Source of the DNA: Rhodocyclaceae bacterium
Lineage (GTDB): Bacteria; Pseudomonadota; Gammaproteobacteria; Burkholderiales; Rhodocyclaceae
Length of the DNA stretch: 64,000 nt
Assembly (NCBI GenBank): GCA_013791905.1
Contig: VMSX01000030.1
Span: forward strand, 166,741-230,740
Direction of reading: 5' to 3'
Below are positions 41,488 to 49,622 of this stretch, in pieces. The notes below the pieces were generated by a model. The model saw only the letters and a program-made list of their open reading frames with translations. It did no database searches and was not told where the DNA came from. The position numbers and the translations under genes were made by a program. The stretch's first letter is position 1; every line of letters begins with the position of its first letter.

Positions 41488-42771
41488 TTAAACCAGACCG
41501 CTCATCAGTTGCACCTGCACCGTCTCGCCAGCGCCGACTTTCTCGCGCTCGGGTTCGAGCACGATGAAGCAGTCGGCACGGGCCATCGAACTGAGGATGC
41601 CCGAGCCTTGTGTGCCGGTCGGCCGCACGCACCATTCGCCATTTTCCTGGAACAGCACGCCACGCTGGAATTCGGTGCGGCCGCGACCTTTTTTCATGGC
41701 ATCGACACAGCGTGCCGGAAAGCTCGGGAAGGGCGGCACGGGATTGACGCCCGCAAGCTTGAGGATGGCGGGGCGGACAAACTGGTAGAAGGTGACCATC
41801 ACCGCCACCGGGTTGCCGGGCAGGCCGAAGAGCCAGGCGCCGGCATCGTTCTCCCCGCCGGGCTGGATGCGGCCGAAAGCCATCGGCCGGCCGGGTTTCA
41901 TGGCGATCTTCCAGAACGCGACCTCGCCCAGTTGTGCCATCAATTGCTTGATGAAATCGGCCTCGCCGACGGAAACGCCGCCACTGGTGATGATGGCGTC
42001 GGCACAACCAGCAGCTTCCCGGAAGGCCGCTTCGAGCGCGGCCGGATCGTCCCTGACTACGCCCATGTCAATGACGTCGCAGCCCAGTCGGGTGAGCATG
42101 CCCCACAGGGTATAGCGGTTGCTGTCATACACCGCGCCGGAGAGCAGCGGCGTGCCGACAGAACAGAGTTCGTCACCGGTCGAGAACAGTGCGACACGCA
42201 CGCGGCGGCGCAGCGAAACTTCGGCCAGTCCCAGTGAGGCGATGATGCCAAGCTCTGCCGGCCGCAGTTGCTTGCCGGCAGAGAGGGCCGGTTTGCCAGC
42301 CTGAAGATCTTCGCCGGCACGACGGATGTGTTGTTCAAGACGCTGGCCGGGCGGGATGATGACTGCATCGCCGTCGACGCGTACGACTTCCTGCACGACC
42401 ACGCTATCGACGCCCTCGGGCAGCGCGGCGCCTGTCATGATGCGCGCCGTCTCGCCAGCGCCGACTTTTGCCGTGCAGGGGCGGCCGGCAAAGGCGGTGC
42501 CGATGTTCTTCAGGCGTGTCTCGCCGCTGACGGCAAGATCGGCATGGCGCACTGCCCAGCCGTCCATGGCGGAGTTGTCATGCGCCGGCACATTGAACGG
42601 CGCAATGACATCCTCCACCAGTACCCGGTCCAGCGCCTGATGCACGGGCAGCCGTTCATGTCCGGCAACCGGCTGCAGCGTATCGAGGATCAGTTGGCGG
42701 GCACGCTCTACCGGGAGGGAATCGGGGTCGTAATCGTCGGTGCAGGAAAAGGTCTTGAGCAGGGAGGTCAT
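41488..42771 (-). CDS. aorE: MoeA-family molybdenum/tungsten cofactor insertion protein (AorE-like)
   Basis: MoeA proteins insert molybdate or tungstate into adenylated molybdopterin. The 427-residue protein has the expected layout: LPVHQALDRVLVEDVIAPF, PAHDNSAMDGWAVR, RIMTGAALPEGVDSVVVQE, VALFSTGDELCSVG, YDSNRYTLWGMLTRLG, DAIITSGGVSVGEADFIKQL, KPGRPMAFGRI and LFGLPGNPVAVMVTFYQFV. As the fifth gene of an aorABCDE operon it is most likely dedicated to tungsten cofactor for the aldehyde oxidoreductase, by analogy with Aromatoleum. Metal choice is inferred from context. Two copies of the dispersed repeat lie inside it and read K-V-G-A-G-E-T. Confidence 0.9.
   Translation of the reverse strand: MTSLLKTFSCTDDYDPDSLPVERARQLILDTLQPVAGHERLPVHQALDRVLVEDVIAPFNVPAHDNSAMDGWAVRHADLAVSGETRLKNIGTAFAGRPCTAKVGAGETARIMTGAALPEGVDSVVVQEVVRVDGDAVIIPPGQRLEQHIRRAGEDLQAGKPALSAGKQLRPAELGIIASLGLAEVSLRRRVRVALFSTGDELCSVGTPLLSGAVYDSNRYTLWGMLTRLGCDVIDMGVVRDDPAALEAAFREAAGCADAIITSGGVSVGEADFIKQLMAQLGEVAFWKIAMKPGRPMAFGRIQPGGENDAGAWLFGLPGNPVAVMVTFYQFVRPAILKLAGVNPVPPFPSFPARCVDAMKKGRGRTEFQRGVLFQENGEWCVRPTGTQGSGILSSMARADCFIVLEPEREKVGAGETVQVQLMSGLV
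41520..41542 (-). repeat. dispersed repeat copy 5 (MoeA-like C-terminus)
   Basis: AAAGTCGGCGCTGG then CGAGACGG on the minus strand, one base different from consensus in the second half. It reads E-K-V-G-A-G-E-T-V in the C-terminal domain of the MoeA-like protein. Confidence 0.8.
42446..42469 (-). repeat. dispersed repeat copy 6 (MoeA-like N-terminal half)
   Basis: AAAGTCGGCGCTGG then CGAGACGGC on the minus strand. It reads A-K-V-G-A-G-E-T-A just before the conserved RIMTGAALP block. It shares the GAGACGG variant with copy 5, 0.9 kb away in the same gene. Confidence 0.8.
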
Positions 42772-42819
42772 GGTGTTTCTTGAAGTGGGTTGGCGGGTGA
42801 CGGCAGCGTGCCCGCCAGT

Positions 42820-43083
42820 CTACCCCCCAGCGATGGGTGGCCAGATGGCCAGGGTTTCCCCTGCTTGCAGTGCCCGCGTCGCGCGCGCCGCAGGGGGGAT
42901 GAAAGCGCCGTCGATCAGCACCAGATGACACAGCTTTTGCGGCAGGCCAAAGCGCTCGATCACCTGCTGAACGGTGGTGCCCGCCTCCAGTTCGAGCGCC
43001 AGGGCGTTGGTTTTCTTTGCTTCCAAAGGCAGATAGTCCTGCAGCGTGGCAAAGAGCTTGAGCGTGACTTGCACCGCTGTCAC
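42820..43083 (-). CDS. aorD: MoaD-like sulfur carrier (AorD-like)
   Basis: An 87-residue ubiquitin-fold protein ending in Gly-Gly (TLAIWPPIAGG), the C-terminus that MoaD thiocarboxylates and uses to deliver sulfur to molybdopterin. Earlier blocks are VTLKLFATLQDYLPLEAKKT and VIERFGLPQKLCHLVLIDGA. No ATG fits. GTG 43083 lies 10 bp after the FAD-subunit stop; GTG 43074 is an alternative. It sits between the FAD subunit gene and the MoeA-like gene, as in aorABCDE operons, so it probably serves the tungsten pterin cofactor specifically. Confidence 0.85.
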   Translation of the reverse strand: MTAVQVTLKLFATLQDYLPLEAKKTNALALELEAGTTVQQVIERFGLPQKLCHLVLIDGAFIPPAARATRALQAGETLAIWPPIAGG

Positions 43084-43093
43084 CGAGTACGGC

Positions 43094-44347
43094 TCATGCC
43101 GCCTGCTGTGCGGTCGCCAGATAGGCCGCCATGAAGTCGGTGGGATCATCCAGCAACCGCTCATGCCAGGCGCCGAGCCGCGCCCGGGTCTGGATCAGGC
43201 CGCGCAGGGCACCGACGTGATCGGTCCAGCCGATGCTGGTCGCGCCGATCAGCACGTCATCTTCGAACTGCAGCGACAGGTAGCGAAACCGTTCCTCATC
43301 GAGCAGTTCGGCAGTCGTGCCGCCGGCTGCCTGTGCCACGCCCGACCATTGGCCGAACGAGGTGGAAATCAGGCCCAGGGTGTCAAGGACGTTGATCGCC
43401 AGGCTGCCCTGCGAAACGGCGTTGTTGCCGGCCATGTTCTTGGCGGCAATTTGCGCCTGCTCGGCGGCATTCGGCTGTATCGCATTGAGTTGGGGTTGGC
43501 CGGAATGGAATCCGGGCGCCTCGGTGACATCGCCTGCGGCAAAGACGTCGGGCAGGTTGCTGCGCATGGCCGTGTCGACGCGGATGCCGCGTTCCATGGC
43601 GATGCCGCTCTCGGCAAGAAAATCGATGGCCGGCTTGACCCCGGCGGCACAGATCACCAGGTCGGCGGCAATGGCAGTGCCGTTGTTCAGTTGCACGGCC
43701 AGTGCGCCATCTTTTTCCGTGATCGAGCTGACTGCTGCATTGACATGCACGGCAACACCTTTTTGCTCGACCCAGCGCTTGATCATGGCGCCGGCCTTGG
43801 CGGTCATCATGCGCGGCACCATACGGTCGCCCATTTCCACCACGGTGAGCTTGACGCCCCGGGCGGCAAGCGCCTCCATGATGATGCAGCCGATGAAACC
43901 GGCGCCGAGTTGCAGCACGCGGCTGCCCGGTTGCGCCTTGTCGGCAATCGCGCGGGCATCCTCGATGGTCCAGCAGGTATGCACATTGGGCAGGTCGATG
44001 CCCGGCACGGGCGGCCGGATCGGCTGCGAACCGGTGGCGATCAGCAACTTGTCGTAGGGCAGCCGTTCGCCGTCCGCGAACTCGACCTGTTTCGCCTGCG
44101 CATCAAGCTTCGTCACGCGGCCCTGGATCAGGTGGATCTTGTGCCGCACGTAATGATCGTGCGCCTTGCGCAGATGGGTGCCGGCATCGCTAATGTGCCC
44201 TTGCAGGAAATAGGGAATGGCCATGCGCGAATACGGCGGTTCCTTCTCGTCGCCAATCAATGCGATTTCAGCGTCGGGTTGCAGCCGGCGCAAGGTTTCG
44301 GCGGCAATCAGGCCCGTCGGGCCGTTGCCGATGATGATGTGTTTCAT
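43094..44347 (-). CDS. aorC: FAD/NADH-binding subunit of aldehyde oxidoreductase (AorC-like)
   Basis: A 417-residue pyridine nucleotide-disulphide oxidoreductase-type flavoprotein. FAD site HIIIGNGPTGLIAAETLRRL at the N-terminus, LLIATGSQPIRPPVPGIDLP, NAD site VLQLGAGFIGCIIMEALAAR (about residue 150), and the second FAD contact LPDVFAAGDVTEAPGFHSG (about residue 262). No redox-active CxxxxC pair is visible after the first motif. In AorABC complexes this subunit passes electrons between NAD(H) and the ferredoxin-like subunit. It lies 61 bp after the catalytic subunit gene and 10 bp before the MoaD-like gene. Confidence 0.9.
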   Translation of the reverse strand: MKHIIIGNGPTGLIAAETLRRLQPDAEIALIGDEKEPPYSRMAIPYFLQGHISDAGTHLRKAHDHYVRHKIHLIQGRVTKLDAQAKQVEFADGERLPYDKLLIATGSQPIRPPVPGIDLPNVHTCWTIEDARAIADKAQPGSRVLQLGAGFIGCIIMEALAARGVKLTVVEMGDRMVPRMMTAKAGAMIKRWVEQKGVAVHVNAAVSSITEKDGALAVQLNNGTAIAADLVICAAGVKPAIDFLAESGIAMERGIRVDTAMRSNLPDVFAAGDVTEAPGFHSGQPQLNAIQPNAAEQAQIAAKNMAGNNAVSQGSLAINVLDTLGLISTSFGQWSGVAQAAGGTTAELLDEERFRYLSLQFEDDVLIGATSIGWTDHVGALRGLIQTRARLGAWHERLLDDPTDFMAAYLATAQQAA

Positions 44348-44408
44348 TGCGGCTCCTTATGCGGGCAAGGAACCGGCATGGCCGGCCCCTTGCTTCGCGG
44401 TAGCAGGA

Positions 44409-46256
44409 TTACAAGCCGAGGCGCTTGAGCGTTTCCTTGCTGGGAACGCCGTTGGCATCCCAGCCGCGTGCCTGGTAATACTCTGGAAGCATCTTGTCGA
44501 TGCCGCTCACCAGACCCTTGGCCGGGCCGGTTTTGACCGGTTCAGTCTTGAGGCGGGGTGGCAGATCGTCATCCTTGGCGGTGAAGCCCGCAGCGTTGTT
44601 GAACTGGCGCTCCATGTTCCAGATGCGCTCGCCCATTGCGGCGAGCTTTTCCATGGTCCAGTCGCCCTCGCAGGCGGCAGCGAGTTGCGGTTGCAGATCA
44701 GCCAGGGTCCAGGCGAAGGTGGTGAAGATGCAGACCCCGGCCGAGTCGAACACCGCAGTGGCGTCCTGGAAGGCCTTGACCAGGTCGGCCTTGCCTTCGG
44801 TGACGAGCGGGTCGGTCTTGACCGGAATGCCCAGCACCTCGGACGCCACGGTGTAGCCGCGCAGGTGGCAGGCGCCGCGGTTGGAGGTCGCATAAGCCAG
44901 GCCCATGCCCTGAATGCCGCGCGAATCGTAGGCGGGGAATTCCTGTTTCTTCACGCCCATCGAGAGTTCCGGCTTGCCGTACTTTTCGCACAAGCGTGCC
45001 GAGCCCAATCCGAGTTCCTTGCCGAAACCTTCGCCGCGCGCGGTCATCTGCGCCAGATCGCACAGCGCCTTGGCCGAACCGAAGGGCGCCTCCATGCCAA
45101 TTATCTTCTCGGTAAGAATGCCCAACTCATAGAGTTCCATGGCCGCGCCGACGGTGGCGCCAAAGGAAATCGGGTCGAAGCCGTCCTCGTTGCAGATCAG
45201 GTTGGCATACTGCAGGGCTTCCAGGTCGCCCACGCCGTTGGCGGCGCCAAGCGCCCAGGCCGCTTCGTATTCCAGGCCGCCGGACGCACCCCAGTACTCG
45301 GGCTTGTTAACGACGCTGAAGTGCGTCTCGTCGATCCTCGATATGCGGCCGCAGGCGATCGTGCAGCCGAAGCAGGCCGCATTGGTGACAAGATGGCTCT
45401 TGCCATCGCTGGGGCGTTTCTCGATCATTGCCTCGGCCGAAATCTTGCGCGCATCCTCGAACTGCGAGTCGCGGTGGTTGCGCGTGGGCAGGGCGCCCAT
45501 TTCGTTGATGACGTTCATCAGCACCTGGGTGCCATAGGTCGGCAGCCCCTGGCCGGTGACGGCGTTTTCGGCCAGAACTTTCTTGGCGGCGGTGGCGGCG
45601 CTCATGAAGGCCTTGGCGTCCTTCATGATGCTCACGCCCTGGGTGCCGCGCACGGCGACCGCCTTGAGGTTCTTCGAGCCCATCACGGTTCCGACGCCGG
45701 AACGGCCCGCGGCCCGATGCAGGTCATTGACGATGCAGGCGTACATCACGCCGTTCTCGCCGGCGCGGCCGATGCTGCAGACGCGGGTTTGCGGGTCCTG
45801 ATGGCTTTTCTTGATGATCTCTTCGGTCTGCCAGACCGTCTTGCCCCACAGGTGGGCGGCATCCTTCAGTTCGGCCTTGTCGTTCTCGATTGCGAGGTAA
45901 ACCGGCTTCGCGCTCTTGCCCTCGAAAATGATCATGTCCCAGCCGGCGAACTTCAGCTCGGCGCCAAAATAGCCGCCGGAGTTGGAGCAGGCGATCGCGC
46001 CGGTCAGTGCGCCCTTGGTGATGACCGAATAGCGCCCGCCGGTCGAGGCCGGCGTGCCGGTCAGCGGGCCGGTGGTCATGATCAGCTTGTTGTCCGGCGA
46101 AAGCGGATCGACCTTGGGATCGACTTCGCTGATGAAATACTTGGTGGCCAGACCGCGCTGGCCGAGATATTGCTGTGCCCACTCCATGTTGAGGGGTTCG
46201 GATTTGCAGGTGCCGTTGTTCAGATCAACGCGCAGAATCTTGCGGGTCCATGCCAT
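44409..46256 (-). CDS. aorB: tungsten-dependent aldehyde:ferredoxin oxidoreductase, catalytic subunit (AorB-like)
   Basis: Oxidises aldehydes to carboxylic acids at a tungsten bis-pterin centre. The 615-residue protein begins AWTRKILRVDLNNG and has the GRYSVITKGALTGAIACSNS and RSGVGTVMGSKNLKAVAVRG blocks of the pterin-binding domain. The cubane ligands are CFGCTIAC (CxxCxxxC, near residue 290) with a fourth cysteine in DSAGVCIF (DxxGxC motif), and CNEDGFDPISFGATVGAAME contacts the cofactor in the family. ATG 46256 is the family start; longer frames run into the ferredoxin gene. It lies 22 bp after aorA. Tungsten, not molybdenum, is inferred from family and the adjacent tup genes. Confidence 0.95.
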   Translation of the reverse strand: MAWTRKILRVDLNNGTCKSEPLNMEWAQQYLGQRGLATKYFISEVDPKVDPLSPDNKLIMTTGPLTGTPASTGGRYSVITKGALTGAIACSNSGGYFGAELKFAGWDMIIFEGKSAKPVYLAIENDKAELKDAAHLWGKTVWQTEEIIKKSHQDPQTRVCSIGRAGENGVMYACIVNDLHRAAGRSGVGTVMGSKNLKAVAVRGTQGVSIMKDAKAFMSAATAAKKVLAENAVTGQGLPTYGTQVLMNVINEMGALPTRNHRDSQFEDARKISAEAMIEKRPSDGKSHLVTNAACFGCTIACGRISRIDETHFSVVNKPEYWGASGGLEYEAAWALGAANGVGDLEALQYANLICNEDGFDPISFGATVGAAMELYELGILTEKIIGMEAPFGSAKALCDLAQMTARGEGFGKELGLGSARLCEKYGKPELSMGVKKQEFPAYDSRGIQGMGLAYATSNRGACHLRGYTVASEVLGIPVKTDPLVTEGKADLVKAFQDATAVFDSAGVCIFTTFAWTLADLQPQLAAACEGDWTMEKLAAMGERIWNMERQFNNAAGFTAKDDDLPPRLKTEPVKTGPAKGLVSGIDKMLPEYYQARGWDANGVPSKETLKRLGL

Positions 46257-46278
46257 GGTGTCTTCTCCTATGTCGAGG

Positions 46279-46758
46279 TCAGGCGCTGGCGCGCGTGGCG
46301 TTGTCTGTCTTGCCGGCCCAGGCGCGCATTTTGTCGAGTCCCGTCCAGTCGGCATCGACATAGGTAATGGCACCGGTCGGGCAGGCCGTGGCGCAGGCTG
46401 GATCGCCGCCGCAGAGGTCGCACTTCTGAACCTTGCCGGTCTCGGCGACGTAATTCACCGTGCCGAACGGGCAGGCGATGGTGCAGACCTTGCAGCCGAC
46501 GCAGTTGGCTTCATTGACGACCTTGGCGCCCGTGGCGGCATCGACGCGGATGGCATCGACCGGGCAGGCATTCATGCACCACGCTTCCGCGCACTGGGTA
46601 CAGGTGTACGGCACCATGCGGCCCGCATGCTCGAAGTTGAAAATCTTGATGCGCGACTTGGCGATGTTGAATACGCCATAATTTTCGTAGGAGCACGCCA
46701 TTTCGCACTGCAGACAGCCGGTGCATTTGTTTGCGTCTATGTGCAACGATTTTTGCAT
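46279..46758 (-). CDS. aorA: four-cluster ferredoxin-like electron transfer subunit (AorA-like)
   Basis: A 159-residue polyferredoxin. Sixteen cysteines fall into four groups (CTGCLQCEMAC, CTQCAEAWCMNACP, CVGCKVCTIACP, CDLCGGDPACATACP), enough for four [4Fe-4S] clusters, in the layout of DmsB/HycB-type subunits. It would carry electrons between the tungsten subunit and the FAD/NADH subunit. ATG 46758 follows a strong GGAGGG; upstream in-frame codons run back through the divergent promoter region. It is the first gene of the aor operon. In Aromatoleum such subunits build filaments of varying length; whether that holds here is unknown. Confidence 0.94.
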   Translation of the reverse strand: MQKSLHIDANKCTGCLQCEMACSYENYGVFNIAKSRIKIFNFEHAGRMVPYTCTQCAEAWCMNACPVDAIRVDAATGAKVVNEANCVGCKVCTIACPFGTVNYVAETGKVQKCDLCGGDPACATACPTGAITYVDADWTGLDKMRAWAGKTDNATRASA

Positions 46759-46820
46759 TTTCGACCCTCCAGTCACTTGATTGTTCTTGGTTAAGATCTG
46801 TTCGCCCGGTCTGGCGATGC

Positions 46821-46847
46821 TGGAATTTGTCGCTGGCTTAAATTCCA
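46821..46847. promoter_or_regulatory. inverted repeat in the aor/tup control region
   Basis: TGGAATTT (46821-46828) and AAATTCCA (46840-46847) form a perfect 8-bp inverted repeat with an 11-bp spacer. It lies in the 153-bp gap between aorA and the rightward tup unit, 63 bp from the aorA ATG and 65 bp from the first rightward gene. Centre-to-centre geometry of about 19 bp (two turns) suits a dimeric regulator acting on both sides. No regulator gene is adjacent. Confidence 0.5.
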
Positions 46848-46911
46848 CATGTGTCATTATTAAGCAAATCCGCAATGAGCTGCAACATAACGAAACATTA
46901 ATTTGACCATC

Positions 46912-47238
46912 ATGCAGAAAGGGAATCTGGGGCCGGGAACGGTCAGTCCGGACACGGCGGCCAGTCTGGAACGGGAAGTGTCGGCTCATCCGGGGGAGTT
47001 CCGCCACGGGCTGCTGCTGGCTTTTCCGGGTTGCGTCACCGAAAATGACGGCATGCTGCGCGTCGCCGCTGGCCCGGCGGCGATGGAAATATTGCTCACG
47101 CCCAAGGCGCCGCGCGTCATCGCTTCGTTACGGCTGCCCAACCTCCAGGTCAATATCCGTTTTACTGCCGGCACCCCGGCCGAGCAGCAAGCCATGCTGG
47201 CGCACATGGATCGAGCCATGCACCGGGGCGGCGGCTGA
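46912..47238 (+). CDS. small protein of unknown function leading the tungstate transporter operon
   Basis: A 108-residue protein I do not recognise. It has no signal peptide or membrane helix. The middle is a mixed alpha/beta stretch (GLLLAFPGCVTENDGMLRVA, then AAMEILLTPKAPRVIASLRL) and the end is a charged helix (AEQQAMLAHMDRAMHRGG). There is one cysteine, in FPGCVTE. The stop is 1 bp before the tupB ATG, so translation is coupled. TTG 46903 is another in-frame start. Its place, first in the tup unit and divergent from aorABCDE, suggests a part in tungsten handling or regulation. That is inference only. Confidence 0.75.
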   Translation: MQKGNLGPGTVSPDTAASLEREVSAHPGEFRHGLLLAFPGCVTENDGMLRVAAGPAAMEILLTPKAPRVIASLRLPNLQVNIRFTAGTPAEQQAMLAHMDRAMHRGGG

Positions 47239-47239
47239 C

Positions 47240-47944
47240 ATGGGAGAAATCACCACGAGCCTAGTGCTGGCCGGGGAACTGGTTGCGACCGGTGATGCGC
47301 GGTTGGCCTCCATCGTCACGCTGAGCCTGCAGGTCAGCCTCACCGCCACGCTGCTCGCCTGCCTGATCGGCATGCCGCTCGGCGCGCTGCTGGCGGTCGG
47401 CCGCTTTCCCGGGCGGCATACGCTGATCGTGTTGTTCAACGGGCTGATGGGCCTGCCACCAGTGGTGGTCGGCCTGCTGGTCTATCTGCTGCTGTCCCGT
47501 GCCGGCCCGCTGGGACAGTTCGGTTTGCTGTTCACCCCGGCCGCCATGATCATCGCGCAGACCATATTGATTGTGCCCATTGTCGCCGCACTGGCGCGGC
47601 AGGTGATCGAGGATGCCTGGCGCGAATATCGGGAACAGTTGCGCAGCCTCGGCGCGAGCCGGCTGCGCGCCGCCATGACGCTGCTCTGGGATGGCCGCTT
47701 TTCGCTCACCACTGCGGGGCTGGCAGGCTTCGGGCGGGCCATTGCCGAAGTCGGGGCGGTGATGATTGTCGGCGGCAACATCGATGGCGTCACCCGCGTC
47801 ATGACCACCACCATCGCACTCGAAACGAGCAAGGGCGATCTGCCGCTGGCGCTGGCCCTCGGGCTGATCCTGATCGCCGTGGTACTGGCGGTGAATACAG
47901 CAGCCTTCATGCTGCGCCAATGGGCGGAAAAGCGATGGGGATAG
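47240..47944 (+). CDS. tupB: tungstate ABC transporter permease
   Basis: A 234-residue inner membrane permease with five to six hydrophobic helices. The EAA-type loop for the ATPase is REYREQLRSLGASRLRAAMT (about residues 130-150), and GFGRAIAEVGAVMIVGGNI is typical of TupB/ModB permeases. TupB with TupC and TupA imports tungstate at very low concentration; closely related systems carry molybdate. It overlaps the ATPase gene downstream and is 1 bp from the unknown gene upstream. Tungstate specificity is inferred from the TupA protein and the neighbouring tungsten enzyme. Confidence 0.93.
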   Translation: MGEITTSLVLAGELVATGDARLASIVTLSLQVSLTATLLACLIGMPLGALLAVGRFPGRHTLIVLFNGLMGLPPVVVGLLVYLLLSRAGPLGQFGLLFTPAAMIIAQTILIVPIVAALARQVIEDAWREYREQLRSLGASRLRAAMTLLWDGRFSLTTAGLAGFGRAIAEVGAVMIVGGNIDGVTRVMTTTIALETSKGDLPLALALGLILIAVVLAVNTAAFMLRQWAEKRWG

Positions 47945-48630
47945 GAATGGCGTGGCTGGTGCTCGATCGGCTCGGGCTGACCGAGAACGGCGTCTGCATC
48001 ATCAATGACGTCAGCCTGAAAGTCGGCGCTGGCAGAACGGCGATTCTCGGCCCCAATGGCGCCGGCAAGAGCACCTTGCTGCGCCTGATGCATGGGCTGC
48101 TGCGTCCCAGCGCAGGTGCGCAACACTGGCCCGCCCCGCTGACGCAGGGCATGGTGTTTCAGCGCCCGGTGATGCTGCGCACCACCGCTTTGGCCAATGT
48201 CGAATACGGGCTCAAGCTGCGCGGGATCAAGACGCCTGAGCGACGGCAGCGGGCCATGGCGGCGCTGGAGCGTGTGGGGCTGCCAGCGATTGCCGAGCGT
48301 CCCGCCCGCCGCCTGTCCGGCGGCGAACAACAACGCGTGGCGCTGGCACGCGCCTGGGCGCTGGAACCGCAAGTGCTGTTTCTCGACGAACCCACCGCCA
48401 GCCTCGACCCTGCCAGCAGCCGCGAGGTCGAGCGCATCATCCGTGAGATTGCTGCATCCGGCACCCGCATTGTGATGACGACCCATAATCTCGGCCAGGC
48501 ACGACGCATCGCCGAGGAGGTGCTTTTCATCGACAGTGGCCGGGTGGTCGAGCAGAGCCCCGTCGAAGAATTTTTCACCCGGCCGCGCCATGTGGCCGCG
48601 CAACGTTTTCTTGAGGAGGAAACCCCATGA
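47935..48630 (+). CDS. tupC: tungstate ABC transporter ATP-binding protein
   Basis: A 231-residue ABC ATPase with Walker A ILGPNGAGKSTLLRLMHGLL, Q-loop VFQRPVMLRTTAL, signature RRLSGGEQQRVALARAWALE, Walker B VLFLDEPTASLDPASS and the switch histidine in VMTTHNLGQARRIAEE. There is no C-terminal regulatory domain, consistent with TupC rather than ModC. The start overlaps the tupB stop (ATG 47935; 47920 and 47947 are alternatives). A copy of the dispersed repeat encodes LKVGAGRTA just before Walker A. The stop overlaps tupA by ATGA. Confidence 0.94.
   Translation: MGIGMAWLVLDRLGLTENGVCIINDVSLKVGAGRTAILGPNGAGKSTLLRLMHGLLRPSAGAQHWPAPLTQGMVFQRPVMLRTTALANVEYGLKLRGIKTPERRQRAMAALERVGLPAIAERPARRLSGGEQQRVALARAWALEPQVLFLDEPTASLDPASSREVERIIREIAASGTRIVMTTHNLGQARRIAEEVLFIDSGRVVEQSPVEEFFTRPRHVAAQRFLEEETP
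48019..48042 (+). repeat. dispersed repeat copy 7 (inside tupC)
   Basis: AAAGTCGGCGCTGG then CAGAACGGCG. It reads K-V-G-A-G-R-T-A, occupying the position where ABC ATPases have a Gly-Glu turn before Walker A, so the gene length is not changed. Confidence 0.75.
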
Positions 48631-49448
48631 CACGTCTTCGCACATTTCTGGCCGTCTGCTGCACGACTTTATTGCTGGTGGCGACCGGAACGCAGGCGCA
48701 GGAGCGCTTCATCACCGTCGCTTCCACGACCTCGACTGAGCAGTCGGGGCTATTCGGCCATCTGTTACCAGCCTTCACCAAGGCGTCCGGTATCAAAGTG
48801 CGGGTCGTCGCCCTCGGCACTGGCCAGGCGCTGGACATGGCCCGGCGCGGCGATGCCGATGTGGTCTTCGTCCATGACCAGGCGGCGGAAGAAAAATTCA
48901 TCGCCGAAGGTTACGGCGTCAGTCGTCAGGGCGTGATGTACAACGACTTCGTGCTGATCGGTCCCAAGACAGACCCGGCCAAAGCAATCGGCAAGGACAT
49001 CCTTGAAGGCCTGCGGCGCATCGAGACGGCACGGTCGCCCTTTGTCTCGCGCGGCGACAAGAGCGGCACCCACGCCGCCGAACTGCGCTACTGGAAAGCC
49101 GCCGGCGTCGACCTGGAAGCAAAAAAAGGTCCCTGGTACCGTGATACCGGCTCCGGCATGGGGTCGGCGCTCAATACCGCCGCCTCGATGAACGCCTATC
49201 TCCTGGCCGACCGCGGCACCTGGCTGGCCTTCAAGAACCGCGGCGAACTGGGCATCGTCGTCCAAGGCGACACGCGGCTGTTCAATCAATACGGCGTGAT
49301 CCTGGTCAATCCCGTCAGACATCCGCACGTCAAGCAGGCCGACAGTCAGAAATTCATCGACTGGCTGGTGTCTGCCGCCGGCCAGAAAATGATTGCCGAC
49401 TACAAAATCGACGGCGAACAGCTGTTCTTTCCCAACGCCGGGCGTTGA
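48627..49448 (+). CDS. tupA: tungstate-binding periplasmic protein
   Basis: A 273-residue periplasmic solute-binding protein. An N-terminal signal peptide (RTFLAVCCTTLLLVATGTQA, cleavage probably after AQA) is followed by ITVASTTSTEQSGLFGHLLP, the TTSTxxSGL anion-binding signature of TupA. Later come GQALDMARRGDADVVFVHD, SPFVSRGDKSGTHAAELRYW (second anion contact) and a C-terminal FIDWLVSAAGQKMIADYKI. TupA proteins bind tungstate far more tightly than molybdate. The ATG overlaps the tupC stop. The order B-C-A differs from the A-B-C order often seen. Confidence 0.95.
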   Translation: MTRLRTFLAVCCTTLLLVATGTQAQERFITVASTTSTEQSGLFGHLLPAFTKASGIKVRVVALGTGQALDMARRGDADVVFVHDQAAEEKFIAEGYGVSRQGVMYNDFVLIGPKTDPAKAIGKDILEGLRRIETARSPFVSRGDKSGTHAAELRYWKAAGVDLEAKKGPWYRDTGSGMGSALNTAASMNAYLLADRGTWLAFKNRGELGIVVQGDTRLFNQYGVILVNPVRHPHVKQADSQKFIDWLVSAAGQKMIADYKIDGEQLFFPNAGR

Positions 49449-49506
49449 AATGGACGCTGGACGTTGACGCGTCCTGGAGAAGTCCATATCATTCGCGCCT
49501 CATCAT

Positions 49507-49582
49507 TCCTCGATAGCTCAGTTGGTAGAGCGTCGGACTGTTAATCCGCAGGTCCCTGGTTCGAGTCCAGGTCGAGGAGCCA
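49507..49582 (+). tRNA. tRNA-Asn (anticodon GTT)
   Basis: A 76-nt cloverleaf with acceptor arm TCCTCGA (49507-49513) paired to TCGAGGA (49572-49578), discriminator G and an encoded CCA (49580-49582). The D arm contains AGCTCAGTTGGTAGAGC, the anticodon loop is ACTGTTAAT, and the T loop is GGTTCGAGTCC. tRNA-Asn genes are common integration sites, and a low-GC island follows directly. Confidence 0.97.
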
Positions 49583-49591
49583 AACAAAAAC

Positions 49592-49622
49592 AAGGCCCGC
49601 AGCGCTGCGGGCCTTGTCGTTT
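49592..49622 (+). terminator. terminator after tRNA-Asn
   Basis: AAGGCCCGCAGC and GCTGCGGGCCTT form a perfect 24-base palindrome (49592-49615) ten bases after the tRNA, followed by a short T-containing tail (GTCGTTTTC). This is a strong rho-independent terminator candidate. Confidence 0.85.
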
